From positions 1 through 13,765 of the forward strand of contig CALBHZ010000118.1 of NCBI GenBank assembly GCA_937892815.1: DNA of 13,765 nucleotides, written 5' to 3'. Origin of the DNA: an uncultured archaeon (GTDB lineage Archaea; Thermoproteota; Nitrososphaeria; Conexivisphaerales; CALBHZ01). Under the pieces are notes generated by a model. It saw nothing but the letters and a program-made list of their open reading frames with translations, did no database searches and was not told the origin of the DNA. The position numbers and the translations under genes are program-made. How positions within the stretch are numbered: the first letter of the stretch is position 1; each line of letters opens with the position of its first letter. This document shows positions 6,762-13,752 of the stretch, in pieces.

Positions 6762-6897
6762 CGTTTTTCTACAAGATTTACAAAAAATCCTTGTGATATT
6801 TTACAAAGTTTATTAAATATTCTTATCGAAATTAAAGATGTATCTTCATCATTAGGAGACCTTCCCTCGGGCGAAAGTACATATTGACTAAATAACA

Positions 6898-6929
6898 TAA
6901 GTTAACCTTTTATATTTTTAGTTAACTTA
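6898..6929. promoter_or_regulatory. BirA-type biotin operator enclosing the bioY TATA box
   Basis: Arms TAAGTTAAC (6898-6906) and GTTAACTTA (6921-6929) are exact reverse complements with a 14-nt spacer. Known BirA operators in bacteria and archaea have GTTAAC- or GTAAAC-like arms separated by 14-15 nt, so spacing and arm sequence both fit. The spacer CTTTTATATTTTTA is itself the TATA box, centred about 23 nt before the bioY start, so bound BirA would exclude TBP. This site is the direct link between the convergent birA and bioY genes. Confidence 0.82.
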
Positions 6930-6936
6930 ATTTAAT

Positions 6937-7485
6937 GTGAGAACGAAAGAACTTGCCCTAGCTTCATTATTTGCTTCCCTTACATCCCTAGGAGCTTATA
7001 TCGTTGTACCTCTTTGGCCAGTTCCTATTACCATGCAGACCTTTTTCCTGTACTTAGCTATAGCAATCGGAGGATGGAAGGTAGCTACCTTAAGTCAAGT
7101 AATTTACTTAGCTATAGGCTTAGCCGGACTGCCGGTCTTCGCTGGAGGTAAATCGGGCGTTCAAGCTTTTCTAGGGCCTACAGGAGGGTATTTAATAGGC
7201 TTCGTATTTGCTGCCTTAACTGGAGGTCTGCTACTCGTTAAGGAAAAATCGAAGATACGTATACTAATCTCATTAATCGTAGCTACTTTCACCATCTATG
7301 TCTTTGGCTACCTATATTTATCTCTATGGCTACACTTAATTAAGGGAGAAGAAATCGCGAACGCTTTTTACACAGCCTTCACTGTAGGAATTCTGCCCTT
7401 CTTAATTGGAGATACCTTAAAGGTAATTGCGGCCTTTTCTATAGCATCAAATAAGAGAGTTAAAAGCCTAAGCAGTCTCCTTTAA
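6937..7485 (+). CDS. bioY: BioY biotin transporter, S component of an ECF transporter
   Basis: A 182-aa membrane protein with about six hydrophobic segments. Family motifs are PLWPVPITMQTFFLYLA (about 25-41), GLAGLPVFAGGKSGVQAFLGPTGGYL (about 61-86, with the GPTGGYLIGF hallmark) and a C-terminal FLIGDTLKV. BioY binds biotin and delivers it either alone or with a shared EcfA/A'/T energising module; no ecfA or ecfT gene is in the window. The start GTG 6937 has no Shine-Dalgarno site and sits at the predicted transcription start, so the message is probably leaderless. The promoter is wrapped in a BirA-type operator. The last 18 bp overlap birA on the other strand. Confidence 0.93.
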   Translation: MRTKELALASLFASLTSLGAYIVVPLWPVPITMQTFFLYLAIAIGGWKVATLSQVIYLAIGLAGLPVFAGGKSGVQAFLGPTGGYLIGFVFAALTGGLLLVKEKSKIRILISLIVATFTIYVFGYLYLSLWLHLIKGEEIANAFYTAFTVGILPFLIGDTLKVIAAFSIASNKRVKSLSSLL

Positions 7486-8433
7486 ATGGATAACATCGCC
7501 TGCTAGAACCTTTCTAACGCTGCCGTTAACATCGACTAAAAGGAATCCATTTTCGTCTATATCGATAGCTTTTCCCTTGAACTCCTCATCTAATCCTATT
7601 ACCTTGACTAGCTTGCCTATAGTCCCTAACCTTTCCTTCACTTCCCTTAAGATCCGCGCTTCATCCCCTATTTTCATGTAAAGGAGATCAAGCTCATTTA
7701 GAACCTTAGCCGTCAATTCCGCTAAGTCTTGTTTTTCATTTAGAACATCGTATATCGAAGTAGCGTTTATTCCCCTCAGATTTCTCTTCTTAGAATTGAC
7801 GTTAATACCTATTCCTAGAACCACATAGGATATCTTATCTGCTTCAACCTTCCCCTCTACTAAGATACCCGCGACCTTTCTTCCGTTCAAGAGTACGTCG
7901 TTTGGCCACTTCAATTTAACGTCTAAGTTCTTCAAGGCCTTAGCTACGGCTAGCCCTCCAATTAAGCTAAATAACCCTAGCTTAACTGGATGTAAATTTG
8001 AAGGCTTAAGGACGATGGACATCTTGAGATCGTCTACAGATGAGAGCCATATCCTACCTAACCTTCCACGTCCCCTCCTCTGTTTTTCGGCTATAATAAC
8101 GAGGCCCTCTTTCTCTACCTCTGCTAACTCCTTCGCTACGCGTTGGGTGGAATCTAGTTCCTTGTAGTAGATAAAGCGCCTGCCTATAAGCTTAGTCCCC
8201 AACCTCTCTCTAATTCTCCAAGGATGAGGTAAGTTAGGCTGATATAGGAGCCTATATCCAAGCCTCCGAGCCTTCTCAACTTTGTATCCCAACTTCTCCA
8301 GCTTCCTTATAGCTTTCCAGATCGCTACCTTAGATACGTCTAGCTCCCTCGCTAGATCTTCTCCGCTTACGTAATCTCCTTTCCTCAACTTAAACCAAAT
8401 GGAATCTAAAATAGACGGGGACGAAATCTTCAC
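7468..8433 (-). CDS. birA: BirA bifunctional biotin-protein ligase and biotin repressor
   Basis: The product activates biotin to biotinyl-AMP, transfers it to the carrier protein of biotin-dependent carboxylases and, through its helix-turn-helix, should repress bioY. From GTG 8433 it has 321 aa. Residues 8-63 are the winged helix (SGEDLARELDVSKVAIWKAI with wing RRLGYRLL). The catalytic core has DSTQ (94-97), GRGRLGRIWLSS (121-132, biotinyl-AMP loop), KWPNDVLLNGRKVAGILVEG and GIGINVN. The C-terminal domain ends KVLAGDVIHLKETA before a TAG stop. The frame stays open to TTG 8514, but the upstream residues are not family-like and a TATA-like CAAATATTTTT near 8478-8488 would lie inside, so I prefer GTG 8433. 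No GTTAAC operator precedes birA itself, so it is probably not self-repressed by this motif. Confidence 0.92.
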   Translation of the reverse strand: MKISSPSILDSIWFKLRKGDYVSGEDLARELDVSKVAIWKAIRKLEKLGYKVEKARRLGYRLLYQPNLPHPWRIRERLGTKLIGRRFIYYKELDSTQRVAKELAEVEKEGLVIIAEKQRRGRGRLGRIWLSSVDDLKMSIVLKPSNLHPVKLGLFSLIGGLAVAKALKNLDVKLKWPNDVLLNGRKVAGILVEGKVEADKISYVVLGIGINVNSKKRNLRGINATSIYDVLNEKQDLAELTAKVLNELDLLYMKIGDEARILREVKERLGTIGKLVKVIGLDEEFKGKAIDIDENGFLLVDVNGSVRKVLAGDVIHLKETA

Positions 8434-8513
8434 GAGGAGAGATAGTAATAGCTTAGATATGACCTTTACTCCAAGGGAAAAATATTTGTAATTTGGAATT
8501 CGATAAAGTCGCA

Positions 8514-8828
8514 ATGGCGAAGAAGGTTCTCGTACTTATAATATCGAACGCGGGCTTAGGCTTAAGGTTCGCTAGAAGGGCTAAGGAGTTCATGAAAGAT
8601 GTAAAGGTTGCGTTATGGGCTGAAGGGGAAGATCACGTAGCTAGCGGATGGGTTGACGATAGGCTGAAGGAGGTCATAGATAGCGGAATAGAGGTGGTTG
8701 CTTGTAGGAAACAGGCTGAAGGAAGGGGATACGAAAAGGCCTTGAGGAGGAAGAAAGTAAAGCTCGTATCGGTAAGCGAATACGTAAGTAAGGCTATTTT
8801 AGAAGGCCGTGAAGTACTAACCTTTTAA
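8514..8828 (+). CDS. DsrE/DsrF-like small protein
   Basis: A 104-aa soluble protein. It shows an alternating pattern: beta strand KKVLVLIISNAG, helix LRFARRAKEF, strand VKVALWAEG, helix WVDDRLKEVIDSG, strand IEVVACRKQAEG with a cysteine at the usual DsrE position, and a C-terminal VSEYVSKAILEGREVLTF. This matches the DsrE-like fold used in sulfur-relay and peroxiredoxin-like proteins, but the assignment is from pattern only. ATG 8514 is preferred to the in-frame TTG at 8493. It has no Shine-Dalgarno site, and a TATA-like AAAAATATTT (8479-8488) lies about 30 nt before it, so it seems leaderless. It is divergent from birA and lies 59 nt before the next gene. No partner sulfur-transfer gene is adjacent. 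Confidence 0.6.
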   Translation: MAKKVLVLIISNAGLGLRFARRAKEFMKDVKVALWAEGEDHVASGWVDDRLKEVIDSGIEVVACRKQAEGRGYEKALRRKKVKLVSVSEYVSKAILEGREVLTF

Positions 8829-8887
8829 CTCCTAGATCGACGAGCGCTACAACTTAAATAGTTCCCTTATTCGAAAAAGATACGGAG

Positions 8888-9583
8888 TTGTTAGCGGGCA
8901 AGCTCTTCAAGTTCGTAACTCCTTTATCTTTAGACGATATAGCGGCTCGATTAGAGAACTATAAAGTGGAAAGAGAGGACGTGGAATCGGGCTTAACCTT
9001 AGTTACCGAAGCTCAGCTTTTAGGGAAAACCGAAGACGGTTTAGAAGGCTTAATTTTCAAAGATCGAGTAATATACATAGGTAGCAGAGAAGGGAGAAAG
9101 CCCATCGTCTCAACTTTAAGGATCCCGATATCTTTTAAAATCGCAGGAGATGACGTCTTCCTGCTCATCACGGCTAAAAAGCTAATAGCAAACGAGTTAG
9201 CAAATGAATTAAGCAGAGTGATATTCATGAAGCCTGGATCTATAGTAGAGGCTAGGATAGACCCAAGCGTCTTTCTGGAGTATTACAGAGCGAGCATGGA
9301 GGATGCCAGAGTCGCCTTCTTCGATGAAGTAGACATACCTAATGTAAACGTACTAGCTTTATATGGAGAAGCCTTATCCGATACCGAGCTATTTAAGGAA
9401 TATGAAAGACACGGTCTTCTCTGGTACATAGTGGTGAGATCTAGGAAGAGAGATATGATAGTAGGATTAACTAGGAATTGCGTTATAACGATATTCTCGA
9501 GAGCTTCCGAAGACGATCTGAGATCCTTCGCTTTCGAAGAAGTGCTTCCTCTACTACTAAGAACTAGGAATGAGAGGAAATGA
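8888..9583 (+). CDS. Conserved-looking archaeal protein of unknown function (231 aa)
   Basis: I do not recognise the family. The protein is soluble, without a signal peptide or membrane helix, and appears to be a mixed alpha/beta protein with two parts. The first part (1-125) contains IFKDRVIYIGSREGRKPIVSTL and FKIAGDDVFLLITAKK. The second (about 126-231) contains FFDEVDIPNVNVLALYGEAL, HGLLWYIVVRSRKRDMIVGL and a terminal acidic helix. No obvious catalytic motif or cysteine cluster stands out; the one cysteine is in TRNCVITIF. The start TTG 8888 directly follows CGGAG, too close for a normal ribosome site; a TATA-like ACTTAAATAG lies about 30-40 nt upstream. Its ATGA overlap with the phosphoesterase gene shows tight translational coupling, so the two may act on a common task. 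Confidence 0.75.
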   Translation: MLAGKLFKFVTPLSLDDIAARLENYKVEREDVESGLTLVTEAQLLGKTEDGLEGLIFKDRVIYIGSREGRKPIVSTLRIPISFKIAGDDVFLLITAKKLIANELANELSRVIFMKPGSIVEARIDPSVFLEYYRASMEDARVAFFDEVDIPNVNVLALYGEALSDTELFKEYERHGLLWYIVVRSRKRDMIVGLTRNCVITIFSRASEDDLRSFAFEEVLPLLLRTRNERK

Positions 9584-10293
9584 GAATAGTGGAGGGCTAT
9601 CCAGCCCTCCTCTTAGATAGGCATCTAATTATCGCCGATTTATATATAGGATATGAAATCGAGCTTAGGGAGAAGGGGATAAGCCTTCCATCGTTAGTTG
9701 ATGAATTCCTATTAAAGCTTAGTGAATTAAAGGAAAGAACGAAGGCAAGAGAACTACACATACTGGGAGATGTGAAACACTCGGTAACCTCTCCTAAGCT
9801 GGAGGAGGTCATAGAGCTAACGAGGTTCTTCGATAAGTGCTTAGAGCTTTTCGAAGCCGTTCACGTAGTTCCGGGGAATCATGATGGAAGCTTAAGCAAT
9901 TATATAACTAAGGAAGTTAGGCTGTACAGCCCCAGAGGAACGATCTTAAAGGTAAAGGGAGTGAAGTACGGGCTCTTACATGGGCATGCCATACCAACGA
10001 GAGAGGTCCTTAGATCTAAGGTGTTAATCGTAGCACATTTACACTTCAAGCTCAAATACCAGAACTTGAAGATTCCGGTATGGCTTAAAGTCAAACAGGA
10101 AGATAGACAGATAGTCTTCATCCCTCCATTTAACACCTACTTGCCAGGCCAGCCTTTAGGATTGGATGCACCCACCTTACCCTTCATTCCTCAAGATAGA
10201 CTTTATGAGGCCGAAGTTTATACCCTAGAGGGCTATTACCTAGGTAGGATAAAGGAGCTAGATAGAGCTATAATTGAGGTAGAGGGGGATTGA
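9580..10293 (+). CDS. Calcineurin-like metallophosphoesterase (COG1407-like)
   Basis: A 237-aa protein with the metallophosphoesterase blocks in order: IADLYIGYE (18-26), HILGDVKH (60-67), VVPGNHDGS (97-104), GLLHGHAI (131-138) and VAHLHF (151-156). The GDxKH block and the DL(H)xGYE opening resemble the archaeal ICC-like phosphoesterases of COG1407. Asp20, Asp64, Asn100, His134/136 and His153/155 can serve as metal ligands. The first motif is normally D-x-H, but here position 22 is Tyr, so one usual ligand is missing. The C-terminal region is longer than a minimal domain and ends in a small beta-rich segment. ATG 9580 overlaps the previous stop (ATGA) and follows GAGAGG. Substrate unknown; the family includes nucleases and nucleotide or phosphodiester hydrolases. 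Confidence 0.82.
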   Translation: MRIVEGYPALLLDRHLIIADLYIGYEIELREKGISLPSLVDEFLLKLSELKERTKARELHILGDVKHSVTSPKLEEVIELTRFFDKCLELFEAVHVVPGNHDGSLSNYITKEVRLYSPRGTILKVKGVKYGLLHGHAIPTREVLRSKVLIVAHLHFKLKYQNLKIPVWLKVKQEDRQIVFIPPFNTYLPGQPLGLDAPTLPFIPQDRLYEAEVYTLEGYYLGRIKELDRAIIEVEGD

Positions 10294-10299
10294 AACACA

Positions 10300-12492
10300 T
10301 TGGATAACGTTTATCTTTACTTATTCGTTAAGGATAAATTGAAAGTGAAGATCGCTTTAATCGTTTTACTGCTCTTGTTACCTACGGTACAGGTCGTAGC
10401 GTACGAACATCAAGATGAAGGCTACTATATAGTCTTCCTAAGGGAAAGCTGTAACGATCCGATGTACGTTATCTCTCGATTTTTAGGTAGCTTTCCACTC
10501 AACGTCGTCAGCTACCTTCAATATCTAGGTCCCGGATTTATAGTAAAGGCAAATGAAGGAAGCGTTAAAGCCATATCGGATAACCCGCAAATCGAAGCAA
10601 TCTTCCGATCCAACAAGGTATCTCTTGAACCCTTAAGGGTAAAGGACCTCCTTCAGAACTTCTCCTATTACAGAGGGTGGAAGTATACCGGAAGAGGAGT
10701 TAAGGTAGCGGTTATAGATACTGGTGTAAACTACACGTTAAAGCCTCTCGGAGGGAAGCTAGGGGTAAAGGTGATCGGAGGGTACGATTTCGTAGATAAG
10801 GACGAAGACCCCATGGACGTAGAAGGACATGGTACGGCTGTAGCTAGCATAATAGCCGCAAATGGTTCAAACTTCAAGGGGGTAGCTCCGGATGCGAAGA
10901 TACTAGCTTACAGGATATTTAGACCAGGAAAGGAGGTGGAAACTTACCTAATAGTAGAAGCGATAGAAAAAGCCCTAGACGATGGAGCCGATATAGTTAA
11001 CTTAAGCTTAGGAGGGGGGATAAGTGAAAGGCTTCTCTGGATCGTAGGACATAGAGCCTTAAAGAAGGGTGTTCTACTGGTTGCCGCCGCAGGCAATAAA
11101 GGCCCGGATATCGATACCATTTACGTCCCCGCCTCCTTACCTACGTACATAGGAGTGGGGGCGACGACCTCTCCTTGGTCTAACATCGCGTTTGCCGAGC
11201 TAAAGGCGGGAAGAACGTGGATTGAAAGCGCTAGAGCTATGAACAACAGCCCTATAGGAACCGTAGAGGGAGAGGTAGTCAACGTTGACCACGGAAGGGA
11301 GGTAGATGTTAGATATCTAGATCTCAAGGGAAAGGTAGCGGTCTCCTTTAGGGATAGGAGGACTTACTTCGGAGAAATGGAGTACAACGTAGCTAGAAAA
11401 GGGGCAATTGGTTTAATAGTAGTTAACGATGAAGACATCAGCTTTGGAGGATGCTTAGTCCATCCTATCTTAAAGGAAAAATATAGGCCTAAGATCCCTT
11501 CCGTTACCGTTTCTAAATCGGATGGAGAACGGATTTTGAAAATTGGCTACGTTAGCTTAGAGGTATTTAGAACGAACGGTACGGTCCTCCCCTCTCCTTT
11601 CTCATCTAGAGGTAAGGACGATCCGTTTTTAATTAAGCCGGATGTGGTGATTTACGGAGAGGACGTACCGGCGTTAACCAAGAGAGGGATAGCCCTACTT
11701 TCAGGTACTAGCCTATCTACTCCTCAGATTTCAGGAGCTCTAGCTCTCCTAATTGAAAAGTACGGGAGGTTAAGCTTAGCTAAGGCCCTTTCTCTACTCA
11801 TGTTATCATCTCAACCCTTACGTAGAGATCGCGAGCCCTATCCTCCTTACGTTCAGGGAGCTGGATTGGTAAATATAACCAAAATGCTCGTCCTTCCCTT
11901 CTATTTAGATCCTCCATACGCTATACTATATCCCTCGCCTACGGAGGAAGACGAAGTTACCGTCAAGATAGTTCCATTAGGTGAGTATAGGAGAGTTGAA
12001 ATCGAGGGAATCCTCAACGTAACCATCCTATCCAGAGAGAGCTTTAGCATTAAAGCTAACTATAGCTCCGGCGGCTACTACTACCTAAAGGTGAAATGTG
12101 AAAGTATTGAGGCAAATTACCTAGTAAAGGTGGTACCGTCCAACTTAACTATAAAGGTTGAAGGAAACTACGTCCTCTTGAATAACCTAGAGAACGGAAC
12201 GAAGGTTAAGGTAAAGGTGGTAACGCCCAGCGGAGATGTTGAGGAAGTAGAAGGATACGCGCCTAAAGTAGGACCGATAACCTTTCCTGAGAAAGGGGAA
12301 TACTGGATAACCGCGGAGTCGGAAGGGCAAAGGGGCTATCTCAAATACCGTCTTCAAGCTATAGAAGTGGAGATCGAAAACCCTCCTCCTTACCTACCGG
12401 CTTATCTCCTTACCTTCATATCGATATACGCCTTAGCTATTTGGGCGCTTAAGGTTAAAGGCCGAGGATTACGCGAGGCCTCTTCCTCCTAA
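10300..12492 (+). CDS. Secreted, membrane-anchored subtilisin-like serine protease (S8 family) with PA domain
   Basis: 730 aa. A signal-like hydrophobic helix spans residues 17-34 after a short basic N-terminus. Residues about 40-110 resemble an I9 propeptide (GYYIVFL... PQIEAIFRSNKVSLE). The catalytic triad is visible: Asp140 in VAVIDTG, His177 in EGHGTAVAS, Ser471 in SGTSLSTPQISGALAL, with the oxyanion Asn266 in AAAGNKG. A protease-associated domain is inserted at about 315-425 (KGAIGLIVVNDE). A beta-rich C-terminal region (about 535-690) and a membrane helix (about 699-717) with a basic tail anchor it at the outer face. Many N-x-S/T sequons fit an extracellular glycoprotein. The start TTG 10300 is 6 nt after the phosphoesterase stop; TTG 10339 or GTG 10345 just before the signal helix are alternatives. 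The last 38 bp overlap the convergent nicotinate phosphoribosyltransferase gene. Confidence 0.92.
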   Translation: MDNVYLYLFVKDKLKVKIALIVLLLLLPTVQVVAYEHQDEGYYIVFLRESCNDPMYVISRFLGSFPLNVVSYLQYLGPGFIVKANEGSVKAISDNPQIEAIFRSNKVSLEPLRVKDLLQNFSYYRGWKYTGRGVKVAVIDTGVNYTLKPLGGKLGVKVIGGYDFVDKDEDPMDVEGHGTAVASIIAANGSNFKGVAPDAKILAYRIFRPGKEVETYLIVEAIEKALDDGADIVNLSLGGGISERLLWIVGHRALKKGVLLVAAAGNKGPDIDTIYVPASLPTYIGVGATTSPWSNIAFAELKAGRTWIESARAMNNSPIGTVEGEVVNVDHGREVDVRYLDLKGKVAVSFRDRRTYFGEMEYNVARKGAIGLIVVNDEDISFGGCLVHPILKEKYRPKIPSVTVSKSDGERILKIGYVSLEVFRTNGTVLPSPFSSRGKDDPFLIKPDVVIYGEDVPALTKRGIALLSGTSLSTPQISGALALLIEKYGRLSLAKALSLLMLSSQPLRRDREPYPPYVQGAGLVNITKMLVLPFYLDPPYAILYPSPTEEDEVTVKIVPLGEYRRVEIEGILNVTILSRESFSIKANYSSGGYYYLKVKCESIEANYLVKVVPSNLTIKVEGNYVLLNNLENGTKVKVKVVTPSGDVEEVEGYAPKVGPITFPEKGEYWITAESEGQRGYLKYRLQAIEVEIENPPPYLPAYLLTFISIYALAIWALKVKGRGLREASSS

Positions 12493-13678
12493 GGAGGTTT
12501 ATCCTTTTAAGAACGCCTTCCCTGATCTCCTCGATGCTCTTGAACTTCCTCACTATCCTCCCCTTAACGATTAACGGCTTGAGCAAGGGCTCGTACCCCT
12601 CAGGAGGTTTAACTCCCGCTGGAAGCAGTAGATCCGTAAAAGTATCCCAATTCCTATAAACCTCTTTCTTACCCGATAGATCTCCTCTCTTAGCCTTAGG
12701 CTTCATCACCCCATCCTCCTCTACTTCAACTACCTTCATATTGAAGTCTATAGTTGGAGCATCTGAAACGCTCGTCCCCACTCCAAAGCCATCTACTACG
12801 TCCTTAAGCTCTACGATCTCCTTTTCATCTATCCCTCCGGAAATGAATACCTTCACCTTCTTCCCTCCTCTGATGTTAAGTTCCCACCTCACTTCCTCAA
12901 TTATCTTCTTCCACTCTCCTCTTCTCGTACTAGGCGTATCTAACCTTATTCCGTAGAGCCTATCCCCTAAGGTCTCCCAGGCCATTATAGCCTCGGTCTT
13001 CTCGTCGTAAAGCGTATCGGTCAAGGCGATCCTAGGCACGTCTGGAGGAACGGCCTCATCGAAGGCTTTCCAAGCATCCTCCTGTCTCTTAAAGCAGAGT
13101 ATGAAGCTGTGGGGCATCGTTCCGGATCCCTTTATTCCTATTAACTTCGCGCCCAGCACATTGCTCACTCCATCGAATCCAGCTATATACGCAGCTCTTT
13201 CAATTAAGGGAGCTAAAGCTGGATGAGCTCTCCTAGTACCAAAGCTTAAGAGTATTTTATCATCTCCGGCTAAAAGCCTAATCCTAGCGGCTTTAGTTGA
13301 ATATCCGCTTGAGGAGCATAAAAAGCCTAAAATTGTGGTCTCAAACCTAGCGAGTTCTGCATATCCTCCCTGAATTCTCATGACCGGCTCGTATGCAGCC
13401 GATTCCTTTGAAGTTAAGAATACCTCTCCTTCCTCCATAGCCCAAGCGTCTACCGGTAAACCGGTTAGTACCTTTGCGACTTCGTATATGCCTGTTACAA
13501 TTCCCCATTCATCAGGATAAGGTACCCTTCTAGTGTATATCTCCATCGTAACCTTGGGGTTTATCCCCAACTTTCTAAAAGCAAGTTCAGTATTTATGAA
13601 GTAGTAATCCGTAACGTTACCCTCCTTTATTTCGTCCTCTCTAGCTATCCAAAAAAACCTATCTGGAAGATCGTTCAT
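12455..13678 (-). CDS. pncB: Nicotinate phosphoribosyltransferase, archaeal type
   Basis: The enzyme joins nicotinate and PRPP, with ATP, to give nicotinate mononucleotide (NaMN) for NAD synthesis. The 407-aa length suits the archaeal (Thermoplasma-type) enzyme. Landmarks are DYYFINTELAFRK near the N-terminus, FETTILGFLCSSSGYSTKAARI (112-133), SFGTRRAHPALAPLIERAAYIAGFDGVSN (145-173), GSGTMPHSFI (184-193), DTLYDEK, GIRLDTPS, FISGGIDEKEI and FGVGTSVSDAP, the phosphate-binding part of the type II PRTase barrel. A short C-terminal domain with PLIVKGRIVRKF follows. ATG 13678 has no Shine-Dalgarno site, and a TATA-like GTTTTTATTA (13701-13710) lies about 28 nt upstream, so the message is probably leaderless. 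NaMN leads to NaAD, the substrate of LarB encoded at the other end of the window. Confidence 0.92.
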   Translation of the reverse strand: MNDLPDRFFWIAREDEIKEGNVTDYYFINTELAFRKLGINPKVTMEIYTRRVPYPDEWGIVTGIYEVAKVLTGLPVDAWAMEEGEVFLTSKESAAYEPVMRIQGGYAELARFETTILGFLCSSSGYSTKAARIRLLAGDDKILLSFGTRRAHPALAPLIERAAYIAGFDGVSNVLGAKLIGIKGSGTMPHSFILCFKRQEDAWKAFDEAVPPDVPRIALTDTLYDEKTEAIMAWETLGDRLYGIRLDTPSTRRGEWKKIIEEVRWELNIRGGKKVKVFISGGIDEKEIVELKDVVDGFGVGTSVSDAPTIDFNMKVVEVEEDGVMKPKAKRGDLSGKKEVYRNWDTFTDLLLPAGVKPPEGYEPLLKPLIVKGRIVRKFKSIEEIREGVLKRINLLRRKRPRVILGL

Positions 13679-13700
13679 CCCATAGAAGTTTAGAAAGCCT

Positions 13701-13710
13701 TAATAAAAAC
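13701..13710 (-). promoter_or_regulatory. TATA box of the nicotinate phosphoribosyltransferase gene
   Basis: Read leftward the sequence is GTTTTTATTA, centred about 28 nt before ATG 13678. The distance matches the other leaderless promoters in the window. No operator-like dyad is evident. Confidence 0.5.
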
Positions 13711-13752
13711 TATTTGCCCTTTTCCATATTTTATAAGTAAAAAGTAAGTAAT

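Noticed and set aside
3591..6861. Shared TAGGAGACC in two intergenic regions (3591 and 6853)
   Set aside because: Nine bases, different position relative to promoters and no dyad; probably chance.
8493..8513. Seven-residue N-terminal extension of the DsrE-like gene from TTG 8493
   Set aside because: ATG 8514 begins the first beta strand and lies at the expected distance from the TATA-like element; the extension adds nothing family-like.
8434..8514. 27-residue N-terminal extension of BirA from TTG 8514
   Set aside because: The extra residues do not resemble the family, they contain the likely promoter, and GTG 8433 gives the usual 321-aa length.
8868..8876. TTATTCGAA upstream of the 231-aa gene resembling a half of the 3681 palindrome
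   Set aside because: Only a half site with a mismatched continuation and no opposite arm.
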